Assembly (NCBI GenBank): GCA_016234975.1
Contig: JACRND010000050.1
Coordinates: 1 to 8,720 of the forward strand
Reading direction: 5' to 3'
From: Nitrosarchaeum sp.
GTDB taxonomy: Archaea > Thermoproteota > Nitrososphaeria > Nitrososphaerales > Nitrosopumilaceae
DNA length: 8,720 nt
Positions 1-5,618 of the stretch are shown in pieces; within the stretch, counting starts at the first letter, position 1, and every line of letters starts with the position of its first letter. The notes below the pieces were generated by a model. It was not told the origin of the DNA. It saw nothing but the letters and a program-made list of their open reading frames with translations, and searched no databases. The position numbers and the translations under genes were made by a program.

Positions 1-1347
1 ATAGAAAAAATAATTAAAGAGATTGGTCGTGAGAAAACAAGACAAAAATTATTTCAAATTAATCAGGACGATTTGGAAGTTTATTTGGGAATTAAAGAGG
101 ATCAGACTTTACAAAATGATCACAAAATAATCTTTGATCCAACTTTGAAAATTACTACTGGTGAGGGAGTAAAAGGGTATAATGCTCTTTTTTCAAGCCG
201 TTTTACTAAACTAAAACGAATAATTTCAGACAGACCAGAATCAAGAATGTTAAAGTCAATTGCTTCTGTTAAGACTATAAAATCTGATGATGATATGTAT
301 GTCTGTGGTATTGTAACTACTAGAAGTACTGAGAGAAATATAACAAAATTAGTTTTAGAAGATCCTTCAGGTTCATTTGAAGGAATTGTTTTTGATGTTG
401 AACTGCAAAAAATAGCAGGTTCACTACTTAGTGATCAGTTTATCATGGCACGGATAGGTTTTGGTAAAAATGCAGGATTTATCATAAAAGATTTGATTTT
501 ACCTGATATTCCTGATCAAGCCTCAAATAGGTCTGAAACTGAAACGTATGCTACTTTTCTTTCCGATCTGCATATTGGTAGTAAGTATTTCATGGAAGAG
601 GAATTTACTGAATTTGTATCGTGGTTATCTAGTCCAGATCCAATAGCAAGAAAAATTCGTTTCGTGTTAATTTGTGGGGATTTGGTAGATGGGGTTGGTA
701 TCTATCCAAATCAGGATAAAGAATTAGTATGTCAAACTATTGAAGAGCAATTAAAAAAAGTTGAAGACCTTCTCAGTAAAATTCCTAATTATATCAAAAT
801 ATTCATTATGCCTGGAAATCACGATCCTGGACGTAGGGCATTACCCCAGCCAGCCATTCCAAAAAAATACAATTCTGGATTATGGGAAAGAGAAAATGTG
901 TTTATGGTTGGAAATCCATCTGTTGTTTCTTTGAATGGTGTGAAGGTAATGATGTTTCATGGTCAAAGTATTGATGATATTGTAAAAACTACACCAGGCC
1001 TAAGTTATGATAAGCCTACAAATGTAATGAAGCATCTTCTCAGGGCAAGACATCTTAGTCCAATTTATGGTAGTCAAACTCCAATTGCACCTGAAATAGA
1101 AGACTTGATGGTAATTGATGAGATTCCAGACATTTTTCATGTTGGTCATGTACATAGAGCAGAATTAGACATGTACAAAGGAATTCTTTTATTAAATTCT
1201 GGTTCTTGGCAAAAACAAACCCCATTTCAAGCCAGTGTTGGAATGACTCCCAATCCAGGAATAGCACTTATGGTAAATTTGAAGACTTTCAAAGTTTATC
1301 ATGAAAATTATAATTCTAATAAATTAAATAATATCCTGCAAAGTTAG
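1..1347 (+). CDS. polB: DNA polymerase D small subunit DP1 (5' end outside window)
   Basis: Small subunit of the archaeal replicative polymerase PolD; in this family DP1 supplies the Mre11-like 3'-5' proofreading exonuclease and pairs with DP2. The frame is open from base 1, so a TTG at 73 is only an internal codon and the true start lies upstream. Numbering codons from base 1, an OB-fold-like stretch lies around 100-150 (VCGIVTTR, LEDPSGSFEG), followed by a calcineurin-type phosphoesterase domain. All metal-binding motifs are present: DLHIG (D189, H191), CGDLVDG (D227), PGNHDPG (N273, H274), MFHGQS (H320) and HVGHVH (H380, H383, H385). The exonuclease therefore looks active. The 448 codons seen are close to full length as I recall the family, so perhaps a few tens of residues are missing. 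The 3' end overlaps the convergent cdc6 gene by 24 bp. The DP2 partner begins at 5619. Confidence 0.95.
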   Translation: MEKIIKEIGREKTRQKLFQINQDDLEVYLGIKEDQTLQNDHKIIFDPTLKITTGEGVKGYNALFSSRFTKLKRIISDRPESRMLKSIASVKTIKSDDDMYVCGIVTTRSTERNITKLVLEDPSGSFEGIVFDVELQKIAGSLLSDQFIMARIGFGKNAGFIIKDLILPDIPDQASNRSETETYATFLSDLHIGSKYFMEEEFTEFVSWLSSPDPIARKIRFVLICGDLVDGVGIYPNQDKELVCQTIEEQLKKVEDLLSKIPNYIKIFIMPGNHDPGRRALPQPAIPKKYNSGLWERENVFMVGNPSVVSLNGVKVMMFHGQSIDDIVKTTPGLSYDKPTNVMKHLLRARHLSPIYGSQTPIAPEIEDLMVIDEIPDIFHVGHVHRAELDMYKGILLLNSGSWQKQTPFQASVGMTPNPGIALMVNLKTFKVYHENYNSNKLNNILQS

Positions 1348-2526
1348 ATCATCTTTAAAGGTTTTTTTTATTATTTCAGGTGAGATTGTAAGTTTGTATT
1401 TTTTTGTCCTTCCATGTATTCCTTGATGAACTAGTCTTCCAGTGATAATTCCAGATAATTCGATTTCACTAAGCATTTGAGTAATTCGTCTTTGTGTCAA
1501 TTCATCTCGTCCTACTACTTTGCACAATCCTTTGTAAGATGAATAAATCTCCCCTGTAGATGAGCCTCCAGCTTTCATTATTGCAAGAATAACGAGTTTT
1601 TCATGGAGAGGATATGATTTTAGAGATGTTTCTTCTTTATTTTCTTCAATTTTTAGAGACGCTTCTCTTACATGATCTTTTGTAACTTTGTCTGATTGTT
1701 GTCTTTCGGCAATTTCTCCTGCAACACGAATTAAATCAATTGCTCTTCTGGCATCGCCATGTTCACCACCAGCCAAGGCAGCACAAAGATTCAAGGCTGG
1801 CTCTTCCACTGAATTTGGAATGAATGCCTCTCTAATTCGCTCCTCCAATATTTTTTTTATTTGGTCTACATTATAGTTTGTAAAAACTACCTCTTCTTCA
1901 CCTAGGCTACTAATTACTCTAGGATCAAGTTTTTCTTTAAACGTAAGATCATTTGAAATCCCTACCAAAGTCAATGAGCCTTGTTTTAGACGCTCATTTG
2001 CTCTGGTTAATTGATATAGAATATCTTTGCCTGTTTTTGATACTAATTGTGCAAGATAATCAATTTCATCAATAACAAAAATTGCGTTTATTTTAGATTC
2101 ATCAATACTAGTTAGTATTCTTTTAAAGACTTCACTAATTGCTAAGCCTGTACCAGGTAATTCTTTATCAGTTAAGCCTAATTGTCTTCCAAAACTTACC
2201 AATAATCCATAAAGTGTTGTTTCTTCTTTAGAGTTAGAGTAGACTAGTTTAATTGGGAAGTTTGATTTTTCTACCCTATCTTGAATTTTGTTAAGTACTT
2301 TCTTAACTACAAGTGTTTTACCAGTTCCTGGTTTACCATATACTAGTAAATTTGATGGTCGTGAATGTTTAAGGATTGGTAGTAATGATTGTGTTACTTG
2401 TTCTTGCTCAGAAGTTCTATGTTGAATAATATCTGGAATGTATGTAAAATGAAGAATATCTCTATTTTTAATTATTGATTTTCCAGATTCAGCTGCATCA
2501 AGTAATCTATCAATTGGATCAGACAT
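1324..2526 (-). CDS. cdc6: Orc1/Cdc6 replication initiator (AAA+ ATPase with winged helix)
   Basis: Origin-binding initiator that recognises ORB repeats and loads the MCM helicase. Counting from a GTG at 2532, the protein shows Walker A GKPGTGKT (66-73), Walker B VIDEID (153-158), sensor 1 GISND (191-195), a DPRV segment that may carry the arginine finger (about 203-206), sensor 2 GDARRA (259-264), and a C-terminal winged-helix domain (about 305-395) with a basic wing GRTKKYK. The length of about 400 residues is normal. I prefer the ATG at 2526: an AGGTG Shine-Dalgarno-like motif lies 7 nt before it but only 1 nt before the GTG at 2532. The upstream side faces the probable origin, the usual archaeal arrangement, so the protein probably binds the repeats at 2768-2852 and may control its own expression. 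Its 3' end overlaps polB convergently. Confidence 0.96.
   Translation of the reverse strand: MSDPIDRLLDAAESGKSIIKNRDILHFTYIPDIIQHRTSEQEQVTQSLLPILKHSRPSNLLVYGKPGTGKTLVVKKVLNKIQDRVEKSNFPIKLVYSNSKEETTLYGLLVSFGRQLGLTDKELPGTGLAISEVFKRILTSIDESKINAIFVIDEIDYLAQLVSKTGKDILYQLTRANERLKQGSLTLVGISNDLTFKEKLDPRVISSLGEEEVVFTNYNVDQIKKILEERIREAFIPNSVEEPALNLCAALAGGEHGDARRAIDLIRVAGEIAERQQSDKVTKDHVREASLKIEENKEETSLKSYPLHEKLVILAIMKAGGSSTGEIYSSYKGLCKVVGRDELTQRRITQMLSEIELSGIITGRLVHQGIHGRTKKYKLTISPEIIKKTFKDDLTLQDII
1362..1369 (+). terminator. poly-T run, possible terminator for polB
   Basis: An uninterrupted run of eight T residues on the + strand starts 15 nt after the polB stop. Archaeal transcription commonly ends at T-rich tracts without a hairpin, so this is a reasonable terminator. 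It sits inside the 3' coding end of the opposing cdc6 gene, where it is read as AAA codons. Only the T run is seen; its function is inferred. Confidence 0.35.
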
Positions 2527-2540
2527 ACTCACACACCTTT
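2527..2540 (-). promoter_or_regulatory. Shine-Dalgarno-like site deciding the cdc6 start
   Basis: On the minus strand AGGTG precedes the two candidate starts, GTG (2532-2530) and ATG (2526-2524). Spacing is 1 nt to GTG and 7 nt to ATG, which favours the ATG and a 400-residue product. Confidence 0.45.
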
Positions 2541-2599
2541 GTTTCTACTCAATAGTAACATAATGATATTTGAATTTGGAGAGTAAAGATGAGAATAGT

Positions 2600-2672
2600 T
2601 ATTCTAGTTTAGTTTGTAATTAATTATTTTTAGTTAGTTATTGTATTTTTAATAAAAAAATTAAAGAAAAAG
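2600..2672. other. A/T-rich stretch, candidate DNA unwinding element
   Basis: This stretch is made almost wholly of A and T, with only a few scattered G/C bases, and is rich in TTA/TAAT steps. It lies between cdc6 and the first ORB-like box. A DNA unwinding element next to initiator boxes is expected of archaeal origins. The alternative is the shorter A/T-rich segment between the boxes (2700-2767). Confidence 0.4.
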
Positions 2673-2677
2673 ATAGA

Positions 2678-2693
2678 GTGGAAAGATAGGTGT
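2678..2693 (+). repeat. Degenerate ORB-like box, opposite orientation
   Basis: Reading on the + strand, GTGGAAAGATAGGTGT agrees at 12 of 16 positions with ATGGAAATAAAGGGGT, which is the core of the minus-strand reading of the two perfect repeats. It faces the opposite way, giving a convergent or divergent ORB arrangement around the segment 2694-2767. It could be chance in A/G-rich sequence. Confidence 0.35.
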
Positions 2694-2715
2694 GTGGGTT
2701 AAATCCAAATATCTT

Positions 2716-2732
2716 ATTAACAAAATGTTAAT
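2716..2732. repeat. Perfect inverted repeat ATTAACA-AAA-TGTTAAT
   Basis: Two 7-nt arms are separated by three A residues. The arms contain TTAACA/TGTTAA, a word repeated through this intergenic region, so this looks like a dimeric protein-binding site rather than an RNA hairpin. Confidence 0.5.
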
Positions 2733-2767
2733 TCTCTGTTAAGAAAACTCCAAAAAAGGTCATTTTA

Positions 2768-2790
2768 ACCCCTTTATTTCCATTCCAGGC
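2768..2790 (-). repeat. Origin recognition box ORB copy 1
   Basis: This 23-bp element starts ACCCCTTTATTT and ends CCATTCCAGGC on the + strand. On the minus strand it reads as TGGAATGGAAA followed by a run ending GGGGT, closely matching the archaeal ORB pattern (TCCAGTGGAAA core plus a G-string). It is identical over all 23 bases to the copy at 2830. It is the probable Orc1/Cdc6 binding site. Confidence 0.8.
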
Positions 2791-2829
2791 GTTAAGATTA
2801 ATGTTAACAGTGTGAATATCCTAAAATAG

Positions 2830-2852
2830 ACCCCTTTATTTCCATTCCAGGC
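2830..2852 (-). repeat. Origin recognition box ORB copy 2
   Basis: An exact second copy of the 23-bp element at 2768, in the same orientation, with start-to-start distance 62 bp. That is close to six turns of B-DNA, so both bound initiators would lie on the same face. Flanking bases differ, so the conservation is confined to the element. Confidence 0.8.
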
Positions 2853-2891
2853 ATAGTTTAATGGAGTAATTATTAATTATGATTATTAATA

Positions 2892-2904
2892 TTGTTAATA
2901 ACAA
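2892..2904. repeat. Perfect inverted repeat TTGTTA-A-TAACAA
   Basis: A 6-nt arm pair with a single-base centre, in the A/T-rich part of the origin region. The left arm again carries TGTTAA, the word shared with the neighbouring GTTAAC sites. Confidence 0.4.
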
Positions 2905-2912
2905 AAAATTCT

Positions 2913-2930
2913 CTAGGCATGGGCTAGGCA
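2913..2930 (+). repeat. Tandem CTAGGCA pair, 11-bp spacing
   Basis: CTAGGCA occurs at 2913-2919 and 2924-2930, 11 bp apart, close to one helical turn. The word resembles the end of the ORBs (CCAGGCA/CCAGGCG), so these may be half-sites for the initiator. That link is inferred. Confidence 0.35.
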
Positions 2931-2936
2931 GTCAAT

Positions 2937-2988
2937 GTTAACAAACCTCTTAGTTAACAAATATTCTGAGATCAATTGAATTGTTAAC
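2937..2988. promoter_or_regulatory. Cluster of three GTTAAC palindromes upstream of the 3013 gene
   Basis: Palindromic GTTAAC lies at 2937-2942, 2953-2958 and 2983-2988, with a fourth at 2803-2808 and TGTTAA variants at 2726, 2737 and 2893. The three-site cluster ends 24 nt before the start of the small winged-helix gene. This position suits an operator for that gene, an additional origin-binding protein, or both. No clear TATA box was found at the expected position, which overlaps the last site. Confidence 0.45.
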
Positions 2989-3012
2989 CTCAGATCCTCA
3001 TAGATCTCAAAG

Positions 3013-3396
3013 ATGGCCTCAAAACGTATTAGAATTGATATGGAAGATGCAGATGGAGCACGTTACGACATCAAATTAGAGGGTAATGTCACTAGAGAAA
3101 AGGTTCTAAAAATATTTGAAATGATGGATTTGATGAATATAGAAGAACAGGAAACTACCAATATGGATTCAATAGGCTCAAAAATATGGCATATTATAGA
3201 TAAATTCTTCCCAATGGGAAAGTTCACATCTACAAACATACTCGAGAAGTATGAAGATGAGTATAACGAACCTGTTAAACTAAGTATAATCTCTACATAC
3301 TTATCCAGATTTTCTACTAAAGGTAAAATTAATAGAATTAGAACTGGTCGTGAATGGACATATCAGACCATAAAACTTACTCAAAAACAACAATAA
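3013..3396 (+). CDS. Origin-adjacent small protein with probable winged-helix fold
   Basis: A 127-residue soluble protein of unknown function. Residues 1-45 (basic KRIRIDMED start, then GARYDIKLEGN and a helix REKVLKIFEMM) look like a small beta-hairpin plus helix. Residues 52-122 have the pattern of a winged helix: helix around IWHIIDKFF, GKFTSTNILEKYED as an N-terminal helix, IISTYLSRFSTKGKI as a recognition-helix candidate, and NRIRTGREWTYQ as a basic wing. It starts directly beside the ORB and GTTAAC cluster, so binding to the origin or autoregulation is plausible. Winged-helix proteins encoded beside origins are known in other archaea (WhiP in Sulfolobus), but I cannot claim homology. 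The ATG at 3013 has no clear Shine-Dalgarno site, as in leaderless or short-leader genes. It ends 1 nt before the convergent AbrB-like gene. Confidence 0.75.
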   Translation: MASKRIRIDMEDADGARYDIKLEGNVTREKVLKIFEMMDLMNIEEQETTNMDSIGSKIWHIIDKFFPMGKFTSTNILEKYEDEYNEPVKLSIISTYLSRFSTKGKINRIRTGREWTYQTIKLTQKQQ

Positions 3397-3397
3397 A

Positions 3398-3559
3398 TTA
3401 AGAAATTGTTATTTTTCGTACTATAAGACGATCCTTACCTAATATTATTTTAACATATTCTCCTTTCTGAATATCCATATATTTTCTAAACTGTTTCGGA
3501 ATAGAAATTGTTCCTGCTGATGTAATTTTTACTAAAACTTCATTTTCTTGTACTGACAC
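3398..3559 (-). CDS. Small AbrB/SpoVT-type DNA-binding protein
   Basis: A 53-residue protein that is essentially a single swapped-hairpin AbrB domain. It reads VKITSAGTISIPKQFRKYM, then DIQKGEYVKIILGKDRLIVRK, with the hallmark TS.AG.ISIPK..R strand-turn-helix and the later KG..V strand pair. Proteins of this type bind DNA as dimers and act as transcription regulators or antitoxins. No toxin gene adjoins it, so a stand-alone regulator is more likely. The start is GTG at 3559; no ATG or TTG start lies upstream in frame before the A/T-rich promoter. TTATATATA centred about 26 nt upstream suggests a leaderless transcript beginning at the GTG. The stop lies 1 nt beyond the stop of the convergent 3013-3396 gene. 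Confidence 0.82.
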   Translation of the reverse strand: MSVQENEVLVKITSAGTISIPKQFRKYMDIQKGEYVKIILGKDRLIVRKITIS

Positions 3560-3580
3560 GATTCTATTATAATTTAATAA

Positions 3581-3589
3581 TATATATAA
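3581..3589 (-). promoter_or_regulatory. TATA box of the AbrB-like gene
   Basis: TTATATATA on the minus strand is centred about 26 nt before the GTG at 3559, the normal archaeal TATA-to-start distance for a leaderless message. The whole surrounding stretch is A/T-rich, so the exact box is uncertain. Confidence 0.5.
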
Positions 3590-3670
3590 TTTAATATTTT
3601 TATTTTTTTATAAAATATAATAAAATTACCTTCTCTAACCTGTTTTTGATAAAAGAAACTAAAACTGATC

Positions 3671-3710
3671 TTATAGAATTTACAAAAATCCACTATACAA
3701 TTATAGAATT
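3671..3710 (+). repeat. Direct repeat TTATAGAATT, 30 bp apart
   Basis: TTATAGAATT occurs at 3671-3680 and exactly again at 3701-3710. The second copy lies inside the last codons of the minus-strand gene ending at 3693. It may be chance in A/T-rich sequence, and I see no function. Confidence 0.3.
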
Positions 3711-4301
3711 AGATTGTATAGATTCTATCTTTTCCTTTCCTTTTTTTGTAATTGAGTAGGCATATGGCTTTGTATTAGTGTTTCTTTGAACATATCCATC
3801 TTCAAATAATTTTTTCATTAACCTTGAAGTATGCTCTCTACTTCGCTTTAATGTGACTTGTATATCACGTGATGTCATAGGTCTATCTGTGATTAGATGC
3901 AACACATAATCTACTACATTATAATGATCCAAATTAGGTATATGATGAATAGAAACAGGCTCATCCTTACTCATAGTTTCCGTCTTTATTGAGGGCTCGA
4001 TGATGTTCTCCTGAATTTGTTGATTTTTAGCTAATTTCTCTAAGAATTGTTTCAGTTCTAGATTAGAATCTTCAGTTTTTTGTTCAAAACCTTGCATCTC
4101 CATAGCATCCAGGCGTATTTTCATATCAATTAATTGCCTTTCATAATATTCTAAACGCTCTAACTGTGACGAATCTATCATTTCACTTTTAGTTTTGATG
4201 AATGGACGTATTTTGTAGTAGCTATACAAGCCTATCAAACCTATAACAAAGGAAACTATCACACCTAGAATCACTTCTGGTTCAGGAACTTCTATTAACA
4301 T
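3693..4301 (-). CDS. Membrane-anchored coiled-coil winged-helix protein
   Basis: A 202-residue protein with three parts. Residues about 10-29 form one hydrophobic membrane segment (VILGVIVSFVIGLIGLYSYY) followed by a basic KIRPFIKTK stretch, so the rest is predicted to face the cytoplasm. Residues about 42-105 are charged and helical and probably a coiled coil. Residues about 127-195 form a MarR/ArsR-like winged helix: HYNVVDYVLHLITDRPMTSRDI, then LKRSREHTSRLMKKLFEDGYV as the HTH, then a wing with YAYSITKKGKEKI. It looks like a DNA-binding protein tethered to the membrane, possibly a sensor-regulator; its ligand and targets are unknown. GTG at 4304 directly precedes ATG at 4301; I take the ATG, and neither has a clear Shine-Dalgarno site. 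The role near the origin is not shown. Confidence 0.8.
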   Translation of the reverse strand: MLIEVPEPEVILGVIVSFVIGLIGLYSYYKIRPFIKTKSEMIDSSQLERLEYYERQLIDMKIRLDAMEMQGFEQKTEDSNLELKQFLEKLAKNQQIQENIIEPSIKTETMSKDEPVSIHHIPNLDHYNVVDYVLHLITDRPMTSRDIQVTLKRSREHTSRLMKKLFEDGYVQRNTNTKPYAYSITKKGKEKIESIQSNSIIV

Positions 4302-4426
4302 CACAAAAATTATTCATATGTTGTGATTTATCGTGATTGAACAATATTATTTCACACTTTAGATTAACAAAGACACACCTCACATCACAAAAAACTTGAT
4401 CAATAATACAACTCTAAACGACAATA

Positions 4427-4789
4427 TCACACATTACATGCCTGACGTATAAGCCTATCAATCACATTAATGACCTCATCTTCTCTTTCAGGGAATATAT
4501 CACTCTCATTTATCACACGTATCTGCTCAGAGAGTTTTGATATCACATCAATATCATCAGGTAAAAGTATGCCTAAACCACGTAAAAGTATGATTGAATA
4601 GAATAATGCTACTAGTTTATCTCTAGACTGTCCAACTTGTCTATAATATGCACCTTTAGTAATGGTGAATTTAGAGTTTAGCAAATCTTTCTGATTTAAA
4701 ATAATTTCAATTTGTCGTTCAGTAAATAATGATTTTTTGATAATCTGACGAATAATATTATTAAAATTAGATTGTTCAAACTCTACCAT
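4427..4789 (-). CDS. Small HTH-like archaeal protein of unknown function
   Basis: A 120-residue soluble protein from the ATG at 4789. A TTG at 4819 would add ten residues but lies too close to the likely promoter. The sequence is helical throughout: FNNIIRQIIKKSLFTERQIEIIL followed by SKFTITKGAYYRQVGQSRDKLVALFYSIILL has the pattern of a helix-turn-helix unit, and the acidic C-terminal half (DDIDVISKLSEQIRVI, DEVINVIDRLIRQA) may dimerise. I recall similar short proteins in thaumarchaeal genomes but cannot name a family with assurance. It is divergent from GGGP synthase, with about 64 nt between the starts. It is followed after about 120 nt by the membrane-anchored winged-helix gene on the same strand, possibly a separate unit. 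Confidence 0.65.
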   Translation of the reverse strand: MVEFEQSNFNNIIRQIIKKSLFTERQIEIILNQKDLLNSKFTITKGAYYRQVGQSRDKLVALFYSIILLRGLGILLPDDIDVISKLSEQIRVINESDIFPEREDEVINVIDRLIRQACNV

Positions 4790-4824
4790 AGCTATACAAA
4801 TCTGTATACTACACCACAATTAAA

Positions 4825-4832
4825 CTTTAAAG
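4825..4832. promoter_or_regulatory. Palindromic TATA-like element CTTTAAAG between divergent genes
   Basis: CTTTAAAG is its own reverse complement and is centred about 26 nt before the GGGP synthase ATG (4854), fitting a leaderless transcript. Read the other way it lies about 39 nt before the ATG at 4789, implying a short leader of around 13 nt. One symmetric box could therefore serve both directions. Inferred from spacing only. Confidence 0.45.
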
Positions 4833-4853
4833 AGTCATCTACAAACCCCTGTT

Positions 4854-5606
4854 ATGACTGGAAATAAAGTTGAATTATTCCTAAAATCTGAACTAAAAAA
4901 GAAAAATGCACTATTGTTTGTACTAATTGATTCTGAAGTCTCAAAGTTAGAATCCTCACAAAAACTTGCTCAAGAGGTTGAAAAAATAGGCGTATCTGCA
5001 ATACTCATTGGTGGTTCATCCGCAACGGATCAAATAGAGATGGCTGAAGTAGTCAAAGGCATTAAAAAAGGCATCAAAATACCCATTATCCTCTTTCCTG
5101 GAAACGTCACTGGAGTAGTACCTGATGCAGATGCAATTCTTTTTAGCTCATTAATGAATTCAGAAAATCCATATTTTATCACTCAGGCACAAGCACTAGG
5201 AGCACCAAGTGTTCTCAAATTTGGGTTAGAACCATTACCAACAGCATATTTGGTTATTGGTGATGGAACTTCTGCATGGTTTGTAGGTTCTGCAAGAGGG
5301 ATTCCGTTTGAAAAACCAAAAATCGCTGCAGCGTATGCTCTTGCAGCACAATTTCTTGGAATGCGATTTGTCTACTTAGAGGCAGGTTCAGGAGCAAAAT
5401 CCAGCGTTACACCAGAGATGGTTAAAACAGTAAGAAAAGCATTCAATGGATTCTTAATAGTTGGAGGAGGAATTAGAGATATTAAAACTGCAACAGAACT
5501 GGTCAAAGCAGGAGCTGATGCCCTAGTTATTGGGACCTTTCTAGAGAAAGGTGGAAGTATTAAGAAACTAGCAGAAATAGCAAAAGCAATTCAAAGAAGC
5601 AAGTAA
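4854..5606 (+). CDS. Geranylgeranylglyceryl phosphate synthase (GGGP synthase, PcrB-like)
   Basis: Transfers geranylgeranyl from GGPP to sn-glycerol-1-phosphate, forming the first ether bond of archaeal membrane lipids (EC 2.5.1.41). The 250-residue TIM barrel shows the family motifs: LFVLIDSE near the start (Asp26 is a Mg-site candidate), ILIGGSSATDQ (50-60), ILFPGNVTGV (79-88), DAILFSSLMNSENPYF (93-108), YLEAGSGAKSSV (174-185), and the phosphate-binding GGGIRD (204-209) and VIGTF (225-229). Length is normal. The ATG at 4854 lies about 26 nt after a TATA-like element, suggesting leaderless transcription. It ends 12 nt before DP2, so the two are probably co-transcribed, joining a lipid enzyme to a replication gene, with no functional link evident. 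Confidence 0.95.
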   Translation: MTGNKVELFLKSELKKKNALLFVLIDSEVSKLESSQKLAQEVEKIGVSAILIGGSSATDQIEMAEVVKGIKKGIKIPIILFPGNVTGVVPDADAILFSSLMNSENPYFITQAQALGAPSVLKFGLEPLPTAYLVIGDGTSAWFVGSARGIPFEKPKIAAAYALAAQFLGMRFVYLEAGSGAKSSVTPEMVKTVRKAFNGFLIVGGGIRDIKTATELVKAGADALVIGTFLEKGGSIKKLAEIAKAIQRSK

Positions 5607-5618
5607 TAGGACTGTATT

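Larger units (their letters stand above)
2533..3012. other. Probable chromosomal replication origin (oriC) region
   Basis: This 480-bp gap between the divergent cdc6 and small winged-helix genes contains no convincing ORF. It holds an A/T-rich stretch (about 2600-2672), a degenerate ORB-like box (2678-2693), a 7-bp inverted repeat (2716-2732), two identical 23-bp ORB-type repeats (2768-2790, 2830-2852), a second inverted repeat (2892-2904), a tandem CTAGGCA pair (2913-2930) and GTTAAC sites at 2803, 2937, 2953 and 2983. Archaeal origins typically lie next to orc1/cdc6 and carry ORBs with a G-string flanking an A/T-rich unwinding element, which matches. Replication activity is inferred from this organisation; no strand-composition skew could be tested in so short a window. 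Confidence 0.8.

Noticed and set aside
1688..1876. A 62-residue + strand ORF
   Set aside because: It is antisense to the conserved C-terminal ATPase part of Cdc6 and shows no family motif.
2700..3000. A CRISPR array in the repeat-rich origin region
   Set aside because: There are only two copies of the 23-bp element and no regular spacers or further units; ORB identity and the cdc6 neighbour explain it better.
3398..3559. A toxin-antitoxin module for the AbrB-like gene
   Set aside because: No adjacent toxin-like ORF is present on either strand; the nearest genes are a convergent winged-helix protein and a membrane-anchored regulator.
3560..3692. A small RNA or tRNA gene in the A/T-rich gap
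   Set aside because: No cloverleaf, conserved tRNA arms or stable GC stem is visible; only the TATA region and a short direct repeat.
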